A stretch of 26,224 bases of DNA. Origin: a virus. The translations under genes were made by a program, and so were the position numbers. The stretch's first letter is position 1, and every line of letters starts with the position of its first letter. Below, piece by piece: positions 1 through 6,183 of the stretch. The stretch lies in the IMG/VR virus record IMGVR_UViG_3300009506_000315, positions 1 to 26,224 of that record. One strand, given 5' to 3'. The notes under the pieces are model-generated. The model had not been told where the DNA came from, did not search any database, and saw only the letters and a list, made by a program, of their open reading frames with translations.

Positions 1-335
1 CCGCCGGATGACGGGGCGGGCAGGTCGAGACTCACATGTTCATCGGTGATCGGGATGCCGCGCATTTTCATGGCCGTGTTGGCGATGGTGGCCGGGGAGC
101 GGTAGACGCGGACGATGCGATCGGCGGGCACCATGCCCAGCTCGGCGCCCAGGTACTCCAGCACGCCGTCCCGCACGGAGATAGCGGTCCGCTCCTTGGG
201 ATCGAACACTGCCGAGTCGCGGAATTCGCCGCTTACCGTGTCTTTTAGCTGGGCGTTACAAATGGCGTAGGCCGATTCTTCGGACTTCCCCGATTCCATA
301 ACCGACTTGACGCAGCGCTCGAGCTTCGCGGGCAT
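1..335 (-). CDS. DUF2213-type phage head protein (partial, C-terminus outside window)
   Basis: The visible 111 codons start at ATG 335-333, preceded by a purine-rich ribosome site (GGGAGCGAGG), and run off the left edge. The N-terminus contains KLERCVKSVMESGKSEESAY, a short helical lead-in common in phage head proteins. Then follows a region of the type RTAISVRDGVLEYLGAELG...DRIVRVYRSPATIANTAM, ending near ITDEHVSLD. This matches the start of DUF2213 proteins, which lie beside portal genes and are thought to act in capsid maturation, probably as a prohead protease or scaffold-linked protein (family knowledge). The head-gene order to its right (gp7-like, portal, TerL, TerS) fits. It has its own promoter at 365-393 and is separated from the other head genes by a plus-strand cassette. 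The protease role is inferred from the family, since the rest of the protein is not visible. Confidence 0.72.
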   Translation of the reverse strand, partial: MPAKLERCVKSVMESGKSEESAYAICNAQLKDTVSGEFRDSAVFDPKERTAISVRDGVLEYLGAELGMVPADRIVRVYRSPATIANTAMKMRGIPITDEHVSLDLPAPSSG

Positions 336-364
336 GGGCCTCGCTCCCTGGTAAATTACCCGTA

Positions 365-393
365 TTTATAGCCCCCAGCGCTCCGGCTGTCAA
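365..393 (-). promoter_or_regulatory. sigma70-like promoter for the DUF2213 head gene
   Basis: On the minus strand there is TTGACA (393-388), a 17-bp spacer and TATAAA (370-365), close to consensus. It lies 30 bases upstream of the ATG at 335. A second TTGACC (419-414) lies further upstream inside the palindrome at 402-421. Confidence 0.65.
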
Positions 394-401
394 CTATCAC
401 A

Positions 402-421
402 TATTGTCCACTTGGTCAATA
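402..421. promoter_or_regulatory. 20-bp palindromic operator candidate
   Basis: TATTGTCCACTTGGTCAATA is an inverted repeat of the half-site TATTG(A/T)CCA with a 2-bp centre and one mismatch. It lies between the divergent head gene (335) and the tiny-gene operon (514). Nearly the same 20-mer (two differences) occupies the only other divergent junction, at 19037-19056. That placement suggests a repressor or activator site controlling both directions. The binding protein is unknown; the TetR-type protein at 10747-11061 is a candidate by inference only. Confidence 0.5.
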
Positions 422-437
422 CCCCATCGGTAATATA

Positions 438-464
438 TTGCACTAGTGCGGAAAGGGCTATAGT
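438..464 (+). promoter_or_regulatory. possible promoter of the tiny-gene operon
   Basis: TTGCAC (438-443), a 15-bp spacer and TATAGT (459-464) lie upstream of the first plus-strand gene at 514. The spacing is short, so this is only a candidate. TAATAT at 431-436 is another possible -10 but has no well-spaced -35. Confidence 0.35.
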
Positions 465-513
465 TATTTCAACAGCGAGGCAATAGGGCCGGGCTGAATT
501 GAAGGATAGAGAG

Positions 514-696
514 ATGCAATATATAGAAGATCCGATACCTGAGAAACTGATTGGTCAATATCCGAACGGGGATGGAGTACTTGATTGGATCAATGCGGAA
601 TTAACCAATGGTAAATTGTTTTGCGGGTGGTCATTAGGCTCCGATGGTCGTGTAATCGGCGCCTTTTTCCTGGTCGGACTGGTGGCCCTGCGATGA
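514..696 (+). CDS. small hypothetical protein, first gene of plus-strand cassette
   Basis: This 60-residue protein begins MQYIEDPIPEKLIGQYP and ends in a hydrophobic stretch, IGAFFLVGLVALR, that could be a short C-terminal membrane anchor. I chose ATG 514 over the TTG at 499 because AAGGATAGAGAG just upstream can act as a ribosome site. The stop overlaps the next start (ATGA at 693-696), so translation is probably coupled. It opens a run of five overlapping genes pointing opposite to the head genes on either side, which looks like a moron-type accessory insertion. I do not recognise the family. Confidence 0.5.
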   Translation: MQYIEDPIPEKLIGQYPNGDGVLDWINAELTNGKLFCGWSLGSDGRVIGAFFLVGLVALR

Positions 697-914
697 CAGG
701 CCGCAAACAGTCAACAGCAACCGAACGGGCACTGGCCCGTGTGGCGATGGGCGAAAAGCCCTACACGGCGGCGCTCAATGAGGGCATCAGCCCGAGCACT
801 ATCTACCGAGCATTAGCCCGCAACCGGCCGCGCTGGGACGATGAGCGCCGCGCCGATGAAGCCTACATGGAACGATCAGACGCCGCGCTGAGTGGCAAAG
901 GACGGAGGCGATGA
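693..914 (+). CDS. small helix-turn-helix protein
   Basis: This 73-residue basic protein starts MTGRKQSTATERALARVAMG. The segment PYTAALNEGISPSTIYRALAR (about residues 24-44) has the pattern of a helix-turn-helix: a helix, a GIS turn, and a recognition helix STIYRALAR. This resembles small resolvase or transposase-like HTH proteins found in many phages. The tail is very charged (RRADEAYMERSDAALSGKGRRR, split here as two stretches). The start overlaps the previous stop (ATGA), and its own stop overlaps the next start the same way. A DNA-binding role, perhaps autoregulation of the cassette, is inferred from the motif only. Confidence 0.6.
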   Translation: MTGRKQSTATERALARVAMGEKPYTAALNEGISPSTIYRALARNRPRWDDERRADEAYMERSDAALSGKGRRR

Positions 915-1135
915 AATACATCTGCATAGGTCCGATGCAGTATCGAATTTTCGACAATCACGAAACACACGTAGAGGTGGCGCGGGAGGTCGGGTTGCCG
1001 GTGCTCTCCGCTGGCTTTATCCGGTTCGACGAAAAGGGCCAGCCGATTGCCTATGGTGACAGCGTGTCGCTAGGCATCCCGTCGAATCCGACGGTCGATA
1101 CGCCAATGCTACAACTTATTTGGAGAAACTCATAA
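911..1135 (+). CDS. small conserved phage-type protein, unknown function
   Basis: This 74-residue protein starts MKYICIGPMQYRIFDNHETH and contains EVGLPVLSAGFIRFDEKGQP and YGDSVSLGIPSNP. The block 'SAGFIRF...YGDSVSLGI' resembles a small family I recall from other phage accessory regions, possibly a small beta-rich domain; no function is known to me. The start lies in an ATGA overlap with the preceding HTH gene, and AAGGACGGAGG sits just upstream. The stop TAA shares a base with the next ATG (TAATG). Confidence 0.58.
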   Translation: MKYICIGPMQYRIFDNHETHVEVAREVGLPVLSAGFIRFDEKGQPIAYGDSVSLGIPSNPTVDTPMLQLIWRNS

Positions 1136-1317
1136 TGCCTAGCTATGAATTGACAATGATGGTGCCGGTCAAAGTGCGGATCGACGGCATGGCGACCATC
1201 AAAGAGGCATTTGACTATGCGGCGCATGGGTTGGCTAACTGGAGCAAAGAACAAAGCGGTGGAAAACCTACGGGTTATGCGGTGGTATTGGCTGAATCTG
1301 AGGAGGTGAAGTCGTGA
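1135..1317 (+). CDS. small hypothetical protein
   Basis: This 60-residue protein starts MPSYELTMMVPVKVRIDGMA. ATG 1135 is preferred over TTG 1120 because TGGAGAA lies at a proper distance and the ATG overlaps the previous stop by one base. The protein looks like a compact alpha/beta fold: a beta-strand (ELTMMVPVKVRI), a helix (TIKEAFDYAAHGLANW), and a strand (GYAVVLAES). No enzyme motif is visible. The last codons overlap the GTG of the next gene (GTGA). Confidence 0.52.
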   Translation: MPSYELTMMVPVKVRIDGMATIKEAFDYAAHGLANWSKEQSGGKPTGYAVVLAESEEVKS

Positions 1318-1409
1318 AATGGTTATTATGGACGATGTTGATCGCCAATGGATTTGTTTTTATTCGAGCAGTTTGCCGCTTATGGGCTACTCGTCATCAG
1401 CAGGAATGA
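1314..1409 (+). CDS. 31-residue single-span membrane peptide
   Basis: GTG 1314 overlaps the previous stop as GTGA, after AGGAGGTGAAGTC, which contains a strong ribosome site. The peptide MKWLLWTMLIANGFVFIRAV (first 20 residues) is hydrophobic, followed by a basic tail CRLWATRHQQE, so one membrane span with a positive C-terminus is likely. It is the last gene of the cassette and overlaps the 3' end of the convergent head gene (1387) by 23 bases. Small membrane peptides encoded in phage morons are sometimes exclusion or toxin factors, but nothing here proves that. Confidence 0.42.
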   Translation: MKWLLWTMLIANGFVFIRAVCRLWATRHQQE

Positions 1410-2200
1410 TCAACTCATAGTCGCAGCGGCATTGATAGTCAACCCCGGGCAGCAACCATTCGCCATCGCACGATGAATAAAGCCCTTTGTCCAGGTCGAA
1501 CTCTTTGCCGTTGCGCACATCGTGGCATGGGCGGACCCGCTCATCGTGTGAGGTGATCCAGCGGGCGCGGGTGATTCCCAAGTTCTGCGCTCGCAGTTTG
1601 GTCGTGATGCTGTTGAAATTAGCGATCTGGTTGCGAGCCGTGAATTTGGCGTGGTTTTTGCGTTTCTCGACCAGACCATCGAACTGCTCCATGATCTCCG
1701 CTAGGCTACTTCCCTGGGTCATCGCCCGCAAGCTGTTCGCCGTATACATCTCCAGCGTCTCATCACGCAGCTTCTTGACCCATTGCGCCGTCTCTGATAT
1801 TGGCCATCAATCCTTCAGTCTGTGTAAGTTCGGTACTGTTCAGGCCGATCCGCTTCTCGACCTTGCTGTATAGCTCCGTGCGGTTGCGTTTGTTCACCTT
1901 ATCAAGAATGGTTTGCACCAGTTCCTCGATGCGCTTATCGTCAAATTGCTTCAGTAGCTTCCGGCGCACGCGATCTGCCATTCGCAAATACGCCTTGGCA
2001 TAATTGCCGCCCTGGCTAGGAGCATCGGCGAACTTCTCGACAGTCGATTGGTTCAGCGCTTTGAATACCTGATTACGGAATCGCTGCGACATCTGCTCGA
2101 CCATGAATAGCGCAGCCTCGGCTAGCTCCCGCTCCTGGGCCCGCGGTGCACCTGGAGCCTTGAGCGGCGTCGGCTTCTCGGCTTTTATCTCACGTTTCAT
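1387..2200 (-). pseudogene. SPP1 gp7-like minor head protein, frame broken
   Basis: The gene starts at ATG 2200, overlapping the portal stop (ATGA). Frame one runs to a stop at 1763 (145 residues). The second half (1749-1387) continues in another frame. Translation shows an N-terminal helical region (EREL...MVEQMSQRFRNQVF), then LNSTELTQTEG. After the frame change come ETAQWVKKLRDETLEMYT, LRAQNLGITRARWITSHDER, and VRPCHDVRNGKEF with PGVDYQCRCDYEL at the end. The last blocks are the signature of phage Mu gpF / SPP1 gp7 head morphogenesis proteins, which sit at the portal. Adding one AT dinucleotide in the minus-strand tract AATATCAGAG (about 1797-1804) gives an unbroken protein of about 271 residues reading GLMANISETAQWVKK. 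This is either a recent (AT)3 to (AT)2 contraction, a sequencing or assembly error, or less likely programmed frameshifting. Confidence 0.75.
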
Positions 2201-3435
2201 TGATCGTTACGGTTATGGAAGTCCTTGAGAGCATCCGTTAGATCATCATTTTTGGATGAATCCTCAGACGGTGTCGTGAACCAGTCGAACTCGTCTTTCT
2301 TGATGACCCCGCGTTCGATGAGATAATCACCGTAGTCCTCACCGAGAGCTTCCAGCTTGAGTGCGTTATCAATGGCTTTTGTCTCATAGTCCATCCGGCT
2401 ATTCGGCGTGTCGCCCTGGTTGTCCCTGAACTCGACGGCCCCCTGGCCGCATAGGCGCATCAGTTCGGTGATGGGCTCGAGCAGGTAGTCAGACTGCAGC
2501 GATTCGATCATGTCCTGGAACACCTGGCGTTCGTTCTCACCAGTACTGTTCAGCCCTTTGACGTTCTCCCCGACCAGCATGGCGAGCGGGATGCCCGTCA
2601 CCATAGCGAGCCGGCGCAGCGTGATCTGATCGGCCTCGGCCAAATTGCTGATCGACTGGTTGGCGATCTCCAGCTGGTCCTCGGCATCAATGAGTCCGGC
2701 TGCGAAGATCCCCCGCACATCCTCCAGCCGACTGAAATACTCGATCATCTCAGAGTCTTGTCCCGAGCGCATGGCGTCCTTGAAGCCGGCAATCTTGTAA
2801 AACAGCGTGCTGGCTTTCTCGAGGATGCGCGGACTCGCACGCTGCACTACACCATCAGCAATGATCTGCTCATAAATCATTTCGAACTCGGAGATCCCGC
2901 CATATAGATAGCGCGGCGCATCCAGCTCGGGCGGCTCAATATAGCTGAAATCGACAACCCGCGACCAATGGATAACTGCCCCGCGTACATTATAACTTAA
3001 CGGGCGATAATACCGCTCCGACTGTAGATCTCGCTCGATATCCCCAGGAGTTACCATATCGCCGCTAAATACGCTAAACATTAGGCGAGACGGATCCGGC
3101 AGGCCTAGTGGTTTTGATAGGTTATCCCCTCGAACATGTAGCACGACGATACCCCGACCGAATGCAATCATCCATTTGGTGGCCTTCTTAACGTGCTTTT
3201 CTAGCCGTGCCTTATAGAATTGTTCATCCTCCGTGCTTTCGAATTGCAGTGTATCTTTGAGTGCATGACCGGACTTGAGTCGCACCACTTTATTACCGAT
3301 GCCATGGCGGTAGAGCTGGCGAAGGGTGGCGGGGCTTAGAACTTGGGAGTAGATCTCATTCTGGTTGATCGGGTTGCGCCCATCGACCAGCGACGATACG
3401 AAATTACGCAATCCGTCTGTGAATTTGTTGGCCAT
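2197..3435 (-). CDS. phage portal protein, DUF1073 (Acb1-like N-terminal) family
   Basis: This 412-residue protein starts MANKFTDGLRNFVSSLVDGR. ATG 3435 is chosen over a GTG at 3462 because AAGGAGG lies just upstream at 3441-3447 and this start clears the TerL stop. Recognisable blocks are YSQVLSPATLRQLYRHGIGN, the SERYYRPLSYNVRG...HWSRVV region, and LRRLAMVTGIPLAMLVGENV followed by GLNSTGENERQVFQDMIESL. These are hallmarks of the DUF1073 portal family. The protein would form the dodecameric ring at the capsid vertex through which DNA is packaged and ejected. Gene order TerS-TerL-portal-gp7-DUF2213 supports this. Pfam groups this family with the N-terminal part of the anti-CBASS protein Acb1, but I see no Acb1 phosphodiesterase residues to claim that activity. 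Confidence 0.85.
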   Translation of the reverse strand: MANKFTDGLRNFVSSLVDGRNPINQNEIYSQVLSPATLRQLYRHGIGNKVVRLKSGHALKDTLQFESTEDEQFYKARLEKHVKKATKWMIAFGRGIVVLHVRGDNLSKPLGLPDPSRLMFSVFSGDMVTPGDIERDLQSERYYRPLSYNVRGAVIHWSRVVDFSYIEPPELDAPRYLYGGISEFEMIYEQIIADGVVQRASPRILEKASTLFYKIAGFKDAMRSGQDSEMIEYFSRLEDVRGIFAAGLIDAEDQLEIANQSISNLAEADQITLRRLAMVTGIPLAMLVGENVKGLNSTGENERQVFQDMIESLQSDYLLEPITELMRLCGQGAVEFRDNQGDTPNSRMDYETKAIDNALKLEALGEDYGDYLIERGVIKKDEFDWFTTPSEDSSKNDDLTDALKDFHNRNDQ

Positions 3436-3445
3436 GGCGGCCTCC

Positions 3446-4810
3446 TTAGAGTAGTCGACCATAATCCGCCGTCGAAGATATTAGGGGATTGTAAGCCATT
3501 ATGAAGGCATCCGCTAGATTTGGCGATTTCACGTCCCGTTTGTCAAGGTCTTTTTTGCTCTCGACCTTCACCTTACCATTCGCATCGAAATCCCGGCGGG
3601 GCGTGGATAGCTCGTCGATCAGCTGCGCCAGGTTCTCGCAGCCGCTATTAATGCTGATCAACATATCCTCGGACACCTCTTCGTCGTTGCGCACGGCTGC
3701 ATAGGTCGCTTTTAGCCGATCGGCCACTGTCCACCAGGCTTGCGCCTTGAGGTTCGAGAAGAAATCGCGGTTCGTCACGCCGGGTTGGTATTGGGCTTCG
3801 GGACGGTGTACCGCATTGCCCGCGCCGAATCCCTTGTAGACGATCCGCGCTCGGGTAGCCTGGTTTAGCTCTTTGAACTTCGACCCGGCTGCAGCGCCCA
3901 CCCCGATATTGTCGTAGTAGATAGTAGCTTGCATCTGGCGGGCCAGGCTGTAGACTCTGGAGCAGCTGCCAAGTAGGTCGTCGGTCTTACCCTTCCACTG
4001 CTGTGCATTCAGTGCCAGCAGGCCGTATGCCGTGACCGTGGCGTTCATATCGCTGCCATCGTCCGCCACGTCATAGCCTATGCGCTTTAAGCCGCTAGGC
4101 CGGACGTTGAGCGTCTTGTGAGCGTCGATGGCCGCCATGAGCCAGGATCGTTTGATGATAGCCGACTCATCGTCGGTACGTGGTTCGCCGAGATAAATGT
4201 GGCGATACTCATCCTCGTCTTCTCGTCTGGCTGTCTCGATGATAGACCGCATGGTCTTTGACAGGAACTGATTCTCGTCGTAGTTGATTTTGCGAACGAT
4301 GGTATTCGGCGGTGGGTTGACTACGAACCGGCGCCAGACGAAATCGGACACCAATCGCGGATTAAATATGATCCAATGCTGCGAACCCTCTTTACGGATA
4401 GTCGGGTCGATAACTTTCCACTGTTCCTCGCTCAGCAGATGCGCCTCCTCGGCCCAATGAATATCAACCCCTTCCAGCGACTTGATCTCATCGATGGATC
4501 GCCATAGGCCGTAGAAGATGAATTCAGTCCCGGTATATTTGTGGATTATCTTGTTCTTGAGGATGGTGAACTGGTCCTGTAGTCCGAACCGGTATATCTG
4601 GACCTTCAGCAGAGAATATACCGACTCTTCGATTTTGTTCTGAAACTGTCGGGTACACAGTATGCGTAAAGTACAGCGTTGCGCTAAGAAGATGGCGAAT
4701 CCTGCGGCATCCCAGCTTTTCGACGATGAGCGTCCGCCGTATAGGATGCGGTTGCGGGCTGGAGTCGTCCAGAAATTCCGTAGGGCCGGGTTAAGTGTCG
4801 GACTGGTCAT
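3446..4810 (-). CDS. terL: terminase large subunit (packaging ATPase and nuclease)
   Basis: This 454-residue protein drives ATP-dependent packaging and cuts the concatemer. Walker A is GGRSSSKS (residues 25-32) and Walker B is VDIHWAEEA (115-123) with the catalytic glutamates. IIFNPR (about 147-152) is the coupling region. The C-terminal RNase H-like nuclease carries acidic residues in GYDVADDGSD (D248 area), IYYDNIG (D300) and PNLADAFIMAY (D434). Length and motif spacing fit the PBSX/Terminase_3 type. The start overlaps the TerS stop by 20 bases with no clear ribosome site, so translation is probably coupled. A 10-base gap separates it from the portal start. Confidence 0.93.
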   Translation of the reverse strand: MTSPTLNPALRNFWTTPARNRILYGGRSSSKSWDAAGFAIFLAQRCTLRILCTRQFQNKIEESVYSLLKVQIYRFGLQDQFTILKNKIIHKYTGTEFIFYGLWRSIDEIKSLEGVDIHWAEEAHLLSEEQWKVIDPTIRKEGSQHWIIFNPRLVSDFVWRRFVVNPPPNTIVRKINYDENQFLSKTMRSIIETARREDEDEYRHIYLGEPRTDDESAIIKRSWLMAAIDAHKTLNVRPSGLKRIGYDVADDGSDMNATVTAYGLLALNAQQWKGKTDDLLGSCSRVYSLARQMQATIYYDNIGVGAAAGSKFKELNQATRARIVYKGFGAGNAVHRPEAQYQPGVTNRDFFSNLKAQAWWTVADRLKATYAAVRNDEEVSEDMLISINSGCENLAQLIDELSTPRRDFDANGKVKVESKKDLDKRDVKSPNLADAFIMAYNPLISSTADYGRLL

Positions 4811-5531
4811 CCGATTTGTTCAAGTCGCGATAGAAGTCATCCAGGCTACGAGGGGTCATGCTGCCGTCGGGGCTGGAGTGGGCCAGATTGTCGGTGAACA
4901 TGGCCAGGTGTCGGCCGAGCAGCTCCAGAGACTTATCGCGGGAATGGGTCAGTATCTCGATGCCGCTGCGTGTCTGCTTGGCCCCAGCATACAGCTGCTT
5001 GGCGGCAGGAGATAGCGTGCGGGTATCCTTCACTGCGATGGACTCAATGCCCCGGCCGAAACATTCCGGGCATTCGGGATAGGGCAGGAACTTTGCATCG
5101 TACCCGACGCCGCCCTCAGGGTCTGGCTCGGCTGGGAGCGGCTGGTCTATACGCTTGGCCATCTGGCAGGCTTGTTGGTGCTGGCGCTGTACCTGTTCCC
5201 ATTCCGCCGGTGTGAACTGGTAACGGTGACCTTCGCCGTAACAGTGCCGACAGCAGTCCCGCCGCACCTCTACCAGTTCATTCGGATCGGCGGTCACTGT
5301 AGCCCACAGGAGGCGCACCACGTCATCCGCCTTGATATCGAGCCGCTCGGCACGTTCGCGCAGCAATTCGCCGATCCGATCGCGAACCTCAACATTTTTC
5401 AACAGACGAGTAGCGCACGTTGCCGCGGAGGCGGGCGTACAGTTCGGGTGCACGGTCTGGTATGCACGGGTTTGGTTCATTTCCGGATCGGCCACCAGCG
5501 CCCGGCAGAATTGTTCGGCGTTATTGTCCAT
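4791..5531 (-). CDS. terS: terminase small subunit with extra cysteine pairs
   Basis: This 246-residue protein recognises the packaging site. The N-terminus (AEQFCRALVADPEMNQTRAY, then SAATCATRLLKNVEVRDRI) matches the helical DNA-binding region of Terminase_2-type small subunits. The middle (about 88-165) carries two Cys pairs, CCRHC and CPECFGRG, with a Gln-rich stretch between them, suggesting a zinc-bound insertion. Near the C-terminus, TLSPAAKQLYAGAKQTRSGI and KSLELLGRHLAMF are typical of the family. The gene starts only 6 bases after a -10 element and has no ribosome site, so the mRNA may be leaderless. It is the first gene of the packaging operon and directly follows the putative origin. 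Confidence 0.88.
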   Translation of the reverse strand: MDNNAEQFCRALVADPEMNQTRAYQTVHPNCTPASAATCATRLLKNVEVRDRIGELLRERAERLDIKADDVVRLLWATVTADPNELVEVRRDCCRHCYGEGHRYQFTPAEWEQVQRQHQQACQMAKRIDQPLPAEPDPEGGVGYDAKFLPYPECPECFGRGIESIAVKDTRTLSPAAKQLYAGAKQTRSGIEILTHSRDKSLELLGRHLAMFTDNLAHSSPDGSMTPRSLDDFYRDLNKSDDQSDT

Positions 5532-5537
5532 GCCGAC

Positions 5538-5567
5538 AGTCTAGCTGCCTCGCTGCACCTTGGTCAA
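5538..5567 (-). promoter_or_regulatory. promoter of terS, predicting a leaderless transcript
   Basis: On the minus strand there is TTGACC (5567-5562), an 18-bp spacer and TAGACT (5543-5538). The same -10 hexamer and a TTGACC -35 occur upstream of the pentapeptide gene at 8520-8548. Transcription would begin at about 5531, on the terS ATG itself. Confidence 0.55.
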
Positions 5568-5569
5568 CA

Positions 5570-5832
5570 TGTGCAAATGTGTGCAAATGTTATTGACCTA
5601 TTGTCACACGAAAAAACCCTTTAAAATCAATGACTGTGCAAATAGTGACAATTGTGATAATGATTATATGAAAGGCTAGAAATAATAGCAGTAAATTATA
5701 GTAATTATAAAAGAAGGTATTCAGGGGGTTATAGGGAAAACATCTGCACAATTGTCACAGTTTGCACAGTCATTGATTTTAAAGGGAAAATTCCGTGACA
5801 ATGCCGAATTTTCATTGTCACACATTTGCACA
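5570..5832. repeat. iteron-like 10-bp repeats
   Basis: TGTGCAAATG occurs in tandem at 5570-5579 and 5580-5589, and its exact inverse CATTTGCACA lies at 5823-5832. ATTGTCACAC occurs at 5600-5609 and again at 5814-5823. The outer pair of words therefore mirrors or repeats around the big inverted repeat. Confidence 0.7.
5617..5786. repeat. inverted repeat, 40-bp arms
   Basis: The left arm (5617-5656) and right arm (5747-5786) are reverse complements over 26 outer bases and 12 inner bases, with only a 2-base mismatch between the blocks (TA against AG). A 90-base AT-rich loop separates them. The arms contain the TGTGCAAA and GTGACAATTGTG words. Perfect complementarity with no wobble pairs suggests a DNA-level role (protein binding or cruciform) more than an RNA structure. 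Confidence 0.85.
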
Positions 5833-5880
5833 AAACGGGGTTTATAATTATAAAACCGCCGCTGTAATTACTATAATTAT

Positions 5881-5903
5881 AAAAAAGCCCGCGTAAAGCG
5901 GGC
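5881..5903 (-). terminator. Rho-independent terminator
   Basis: Read on the minus strand, a perfect 6-bp GC stem (GCCCGC / GCGGGC, loop of 5) is followed by six T residues (5886-5881). It lies 20 bases past the stop of the 5924-6163 gene. It would stop the replication/modification operon before the origin region. Confidence 0.85.
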
Positions 5904-5923
5904 AAAAATGGGTGCTCAATAAA

Positions 5924-6163
5924 TTATTTTTCGCGCTTCTCGGATTTTATTCGTATCGAACCGATCCCGAGATCCAATACTATATCCCGAAATGACGCGC
6001 TCATCGTTATGCCGAATTTGAATGCCCACCCGCCCCCGAACCGGCCCAAACCTTTCACCGAAAACGGATTCCATCCCCATTTCTGTCCAATTGTTTTATC
6101 AACCTCGTTGGCCCAAAACCCATTTACCCGTTGCCACGGCCATCCTCTGAACGTAATCTTCAT
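5924..6163 (-). CDS. small conserved phage-type protein, unknown function
   Basis: This 79-residue protein starts MKITFRGWPWQRVNGFWANE. It is rich in Trp, Gly and Phe in the middle (IGQKWGWNPFSVKGLGRFGG), then GWAFKFGITMSASFRDIVLD, and ends with a basic tail. No membrane span or catalytic motif is clear; the pattern suggests a small beta-rich protein. It is the last gene before the terminator. The ATG with GAGAG just upstream lies in the downstream copy of a 14-bp tandem duplication (6155-6182). It follows the broken methyltransferase gene after 20 bases. Confidence 0.55.
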   Translation of the reverse strand: MKITFRGWPWQRVNGFWANEVDKTIGQKWGWNPFSVKGLGRFGGGWAFKFGITMSASFRDIVLDLGIGSIRIKSEKREK

Positions 6164-6182
6164 CTCTCAATCTTCATCTCTC
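6155..6182. repeat. 14-bp tandem duplication of a translation start
   Basis: AATCTTCATCTCTC is present twice head to tail. Read on the minus strand each copy is GAGAGATGAAGATT, so ribosome site and start codon are duplicated. The upstream ATG (6177) opens a five-codon mini-ORF (MKIER) whose TGA overlaps the true ATG. Confidence 0.8.
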
Positions 6183-6183
6183 G

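Larger units (their letters stand above)
5568..5880. other. AT-rich repeat-filled region, candidate replication origin
   Basis: No gene is visible in the 390-base gap between terS and the next gene. The segment is much richer in A and T than the flanks. It contains several copies in both orientations of two short words, TGTGCAAA/TTTGCACA (about 5 copies) and TTGTCAC/GTGACAA (about 5 copies), and a long inverted repeat (5617-5786). The word TATAATTATAAAA occurs near 5844 and 5872. Repeated protein-binding words beside an easily melted AT-rich tract are typical of iteron origins. A packaging (pac/cos) recognition site next to terS is an alternative, and both could coexist. Confidence 0.5.

Noticed and set aside
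36-248. 70-codon plus-strand ORF
   Set aside because: It is antisense to the DUF2213 coding region and has no ribosome site.
551-560. TTGGTCAATA as another operator or promoter
   Set aside because: It is an exact half-site, but the other half is absent and it lies within codons of the first tiny gene (IGQYP). It could be an auxiliary site, but evidence is too thin.
1487-1873. 128-codon plus-strand ORF
   Set aside because: It is antisense to the gp7-like head gene with no ribosome site; the frame break of the sense gene makes it look longer, but there is no family signal.
2197-3435. Anti-CBASS activity for the portal gene
   Set aside because: DUF1073 shares a database name with the Acb1 N-terminal region, but length, position and motifs fit a portal, and I see no Acb1 catalytic histidine pair.
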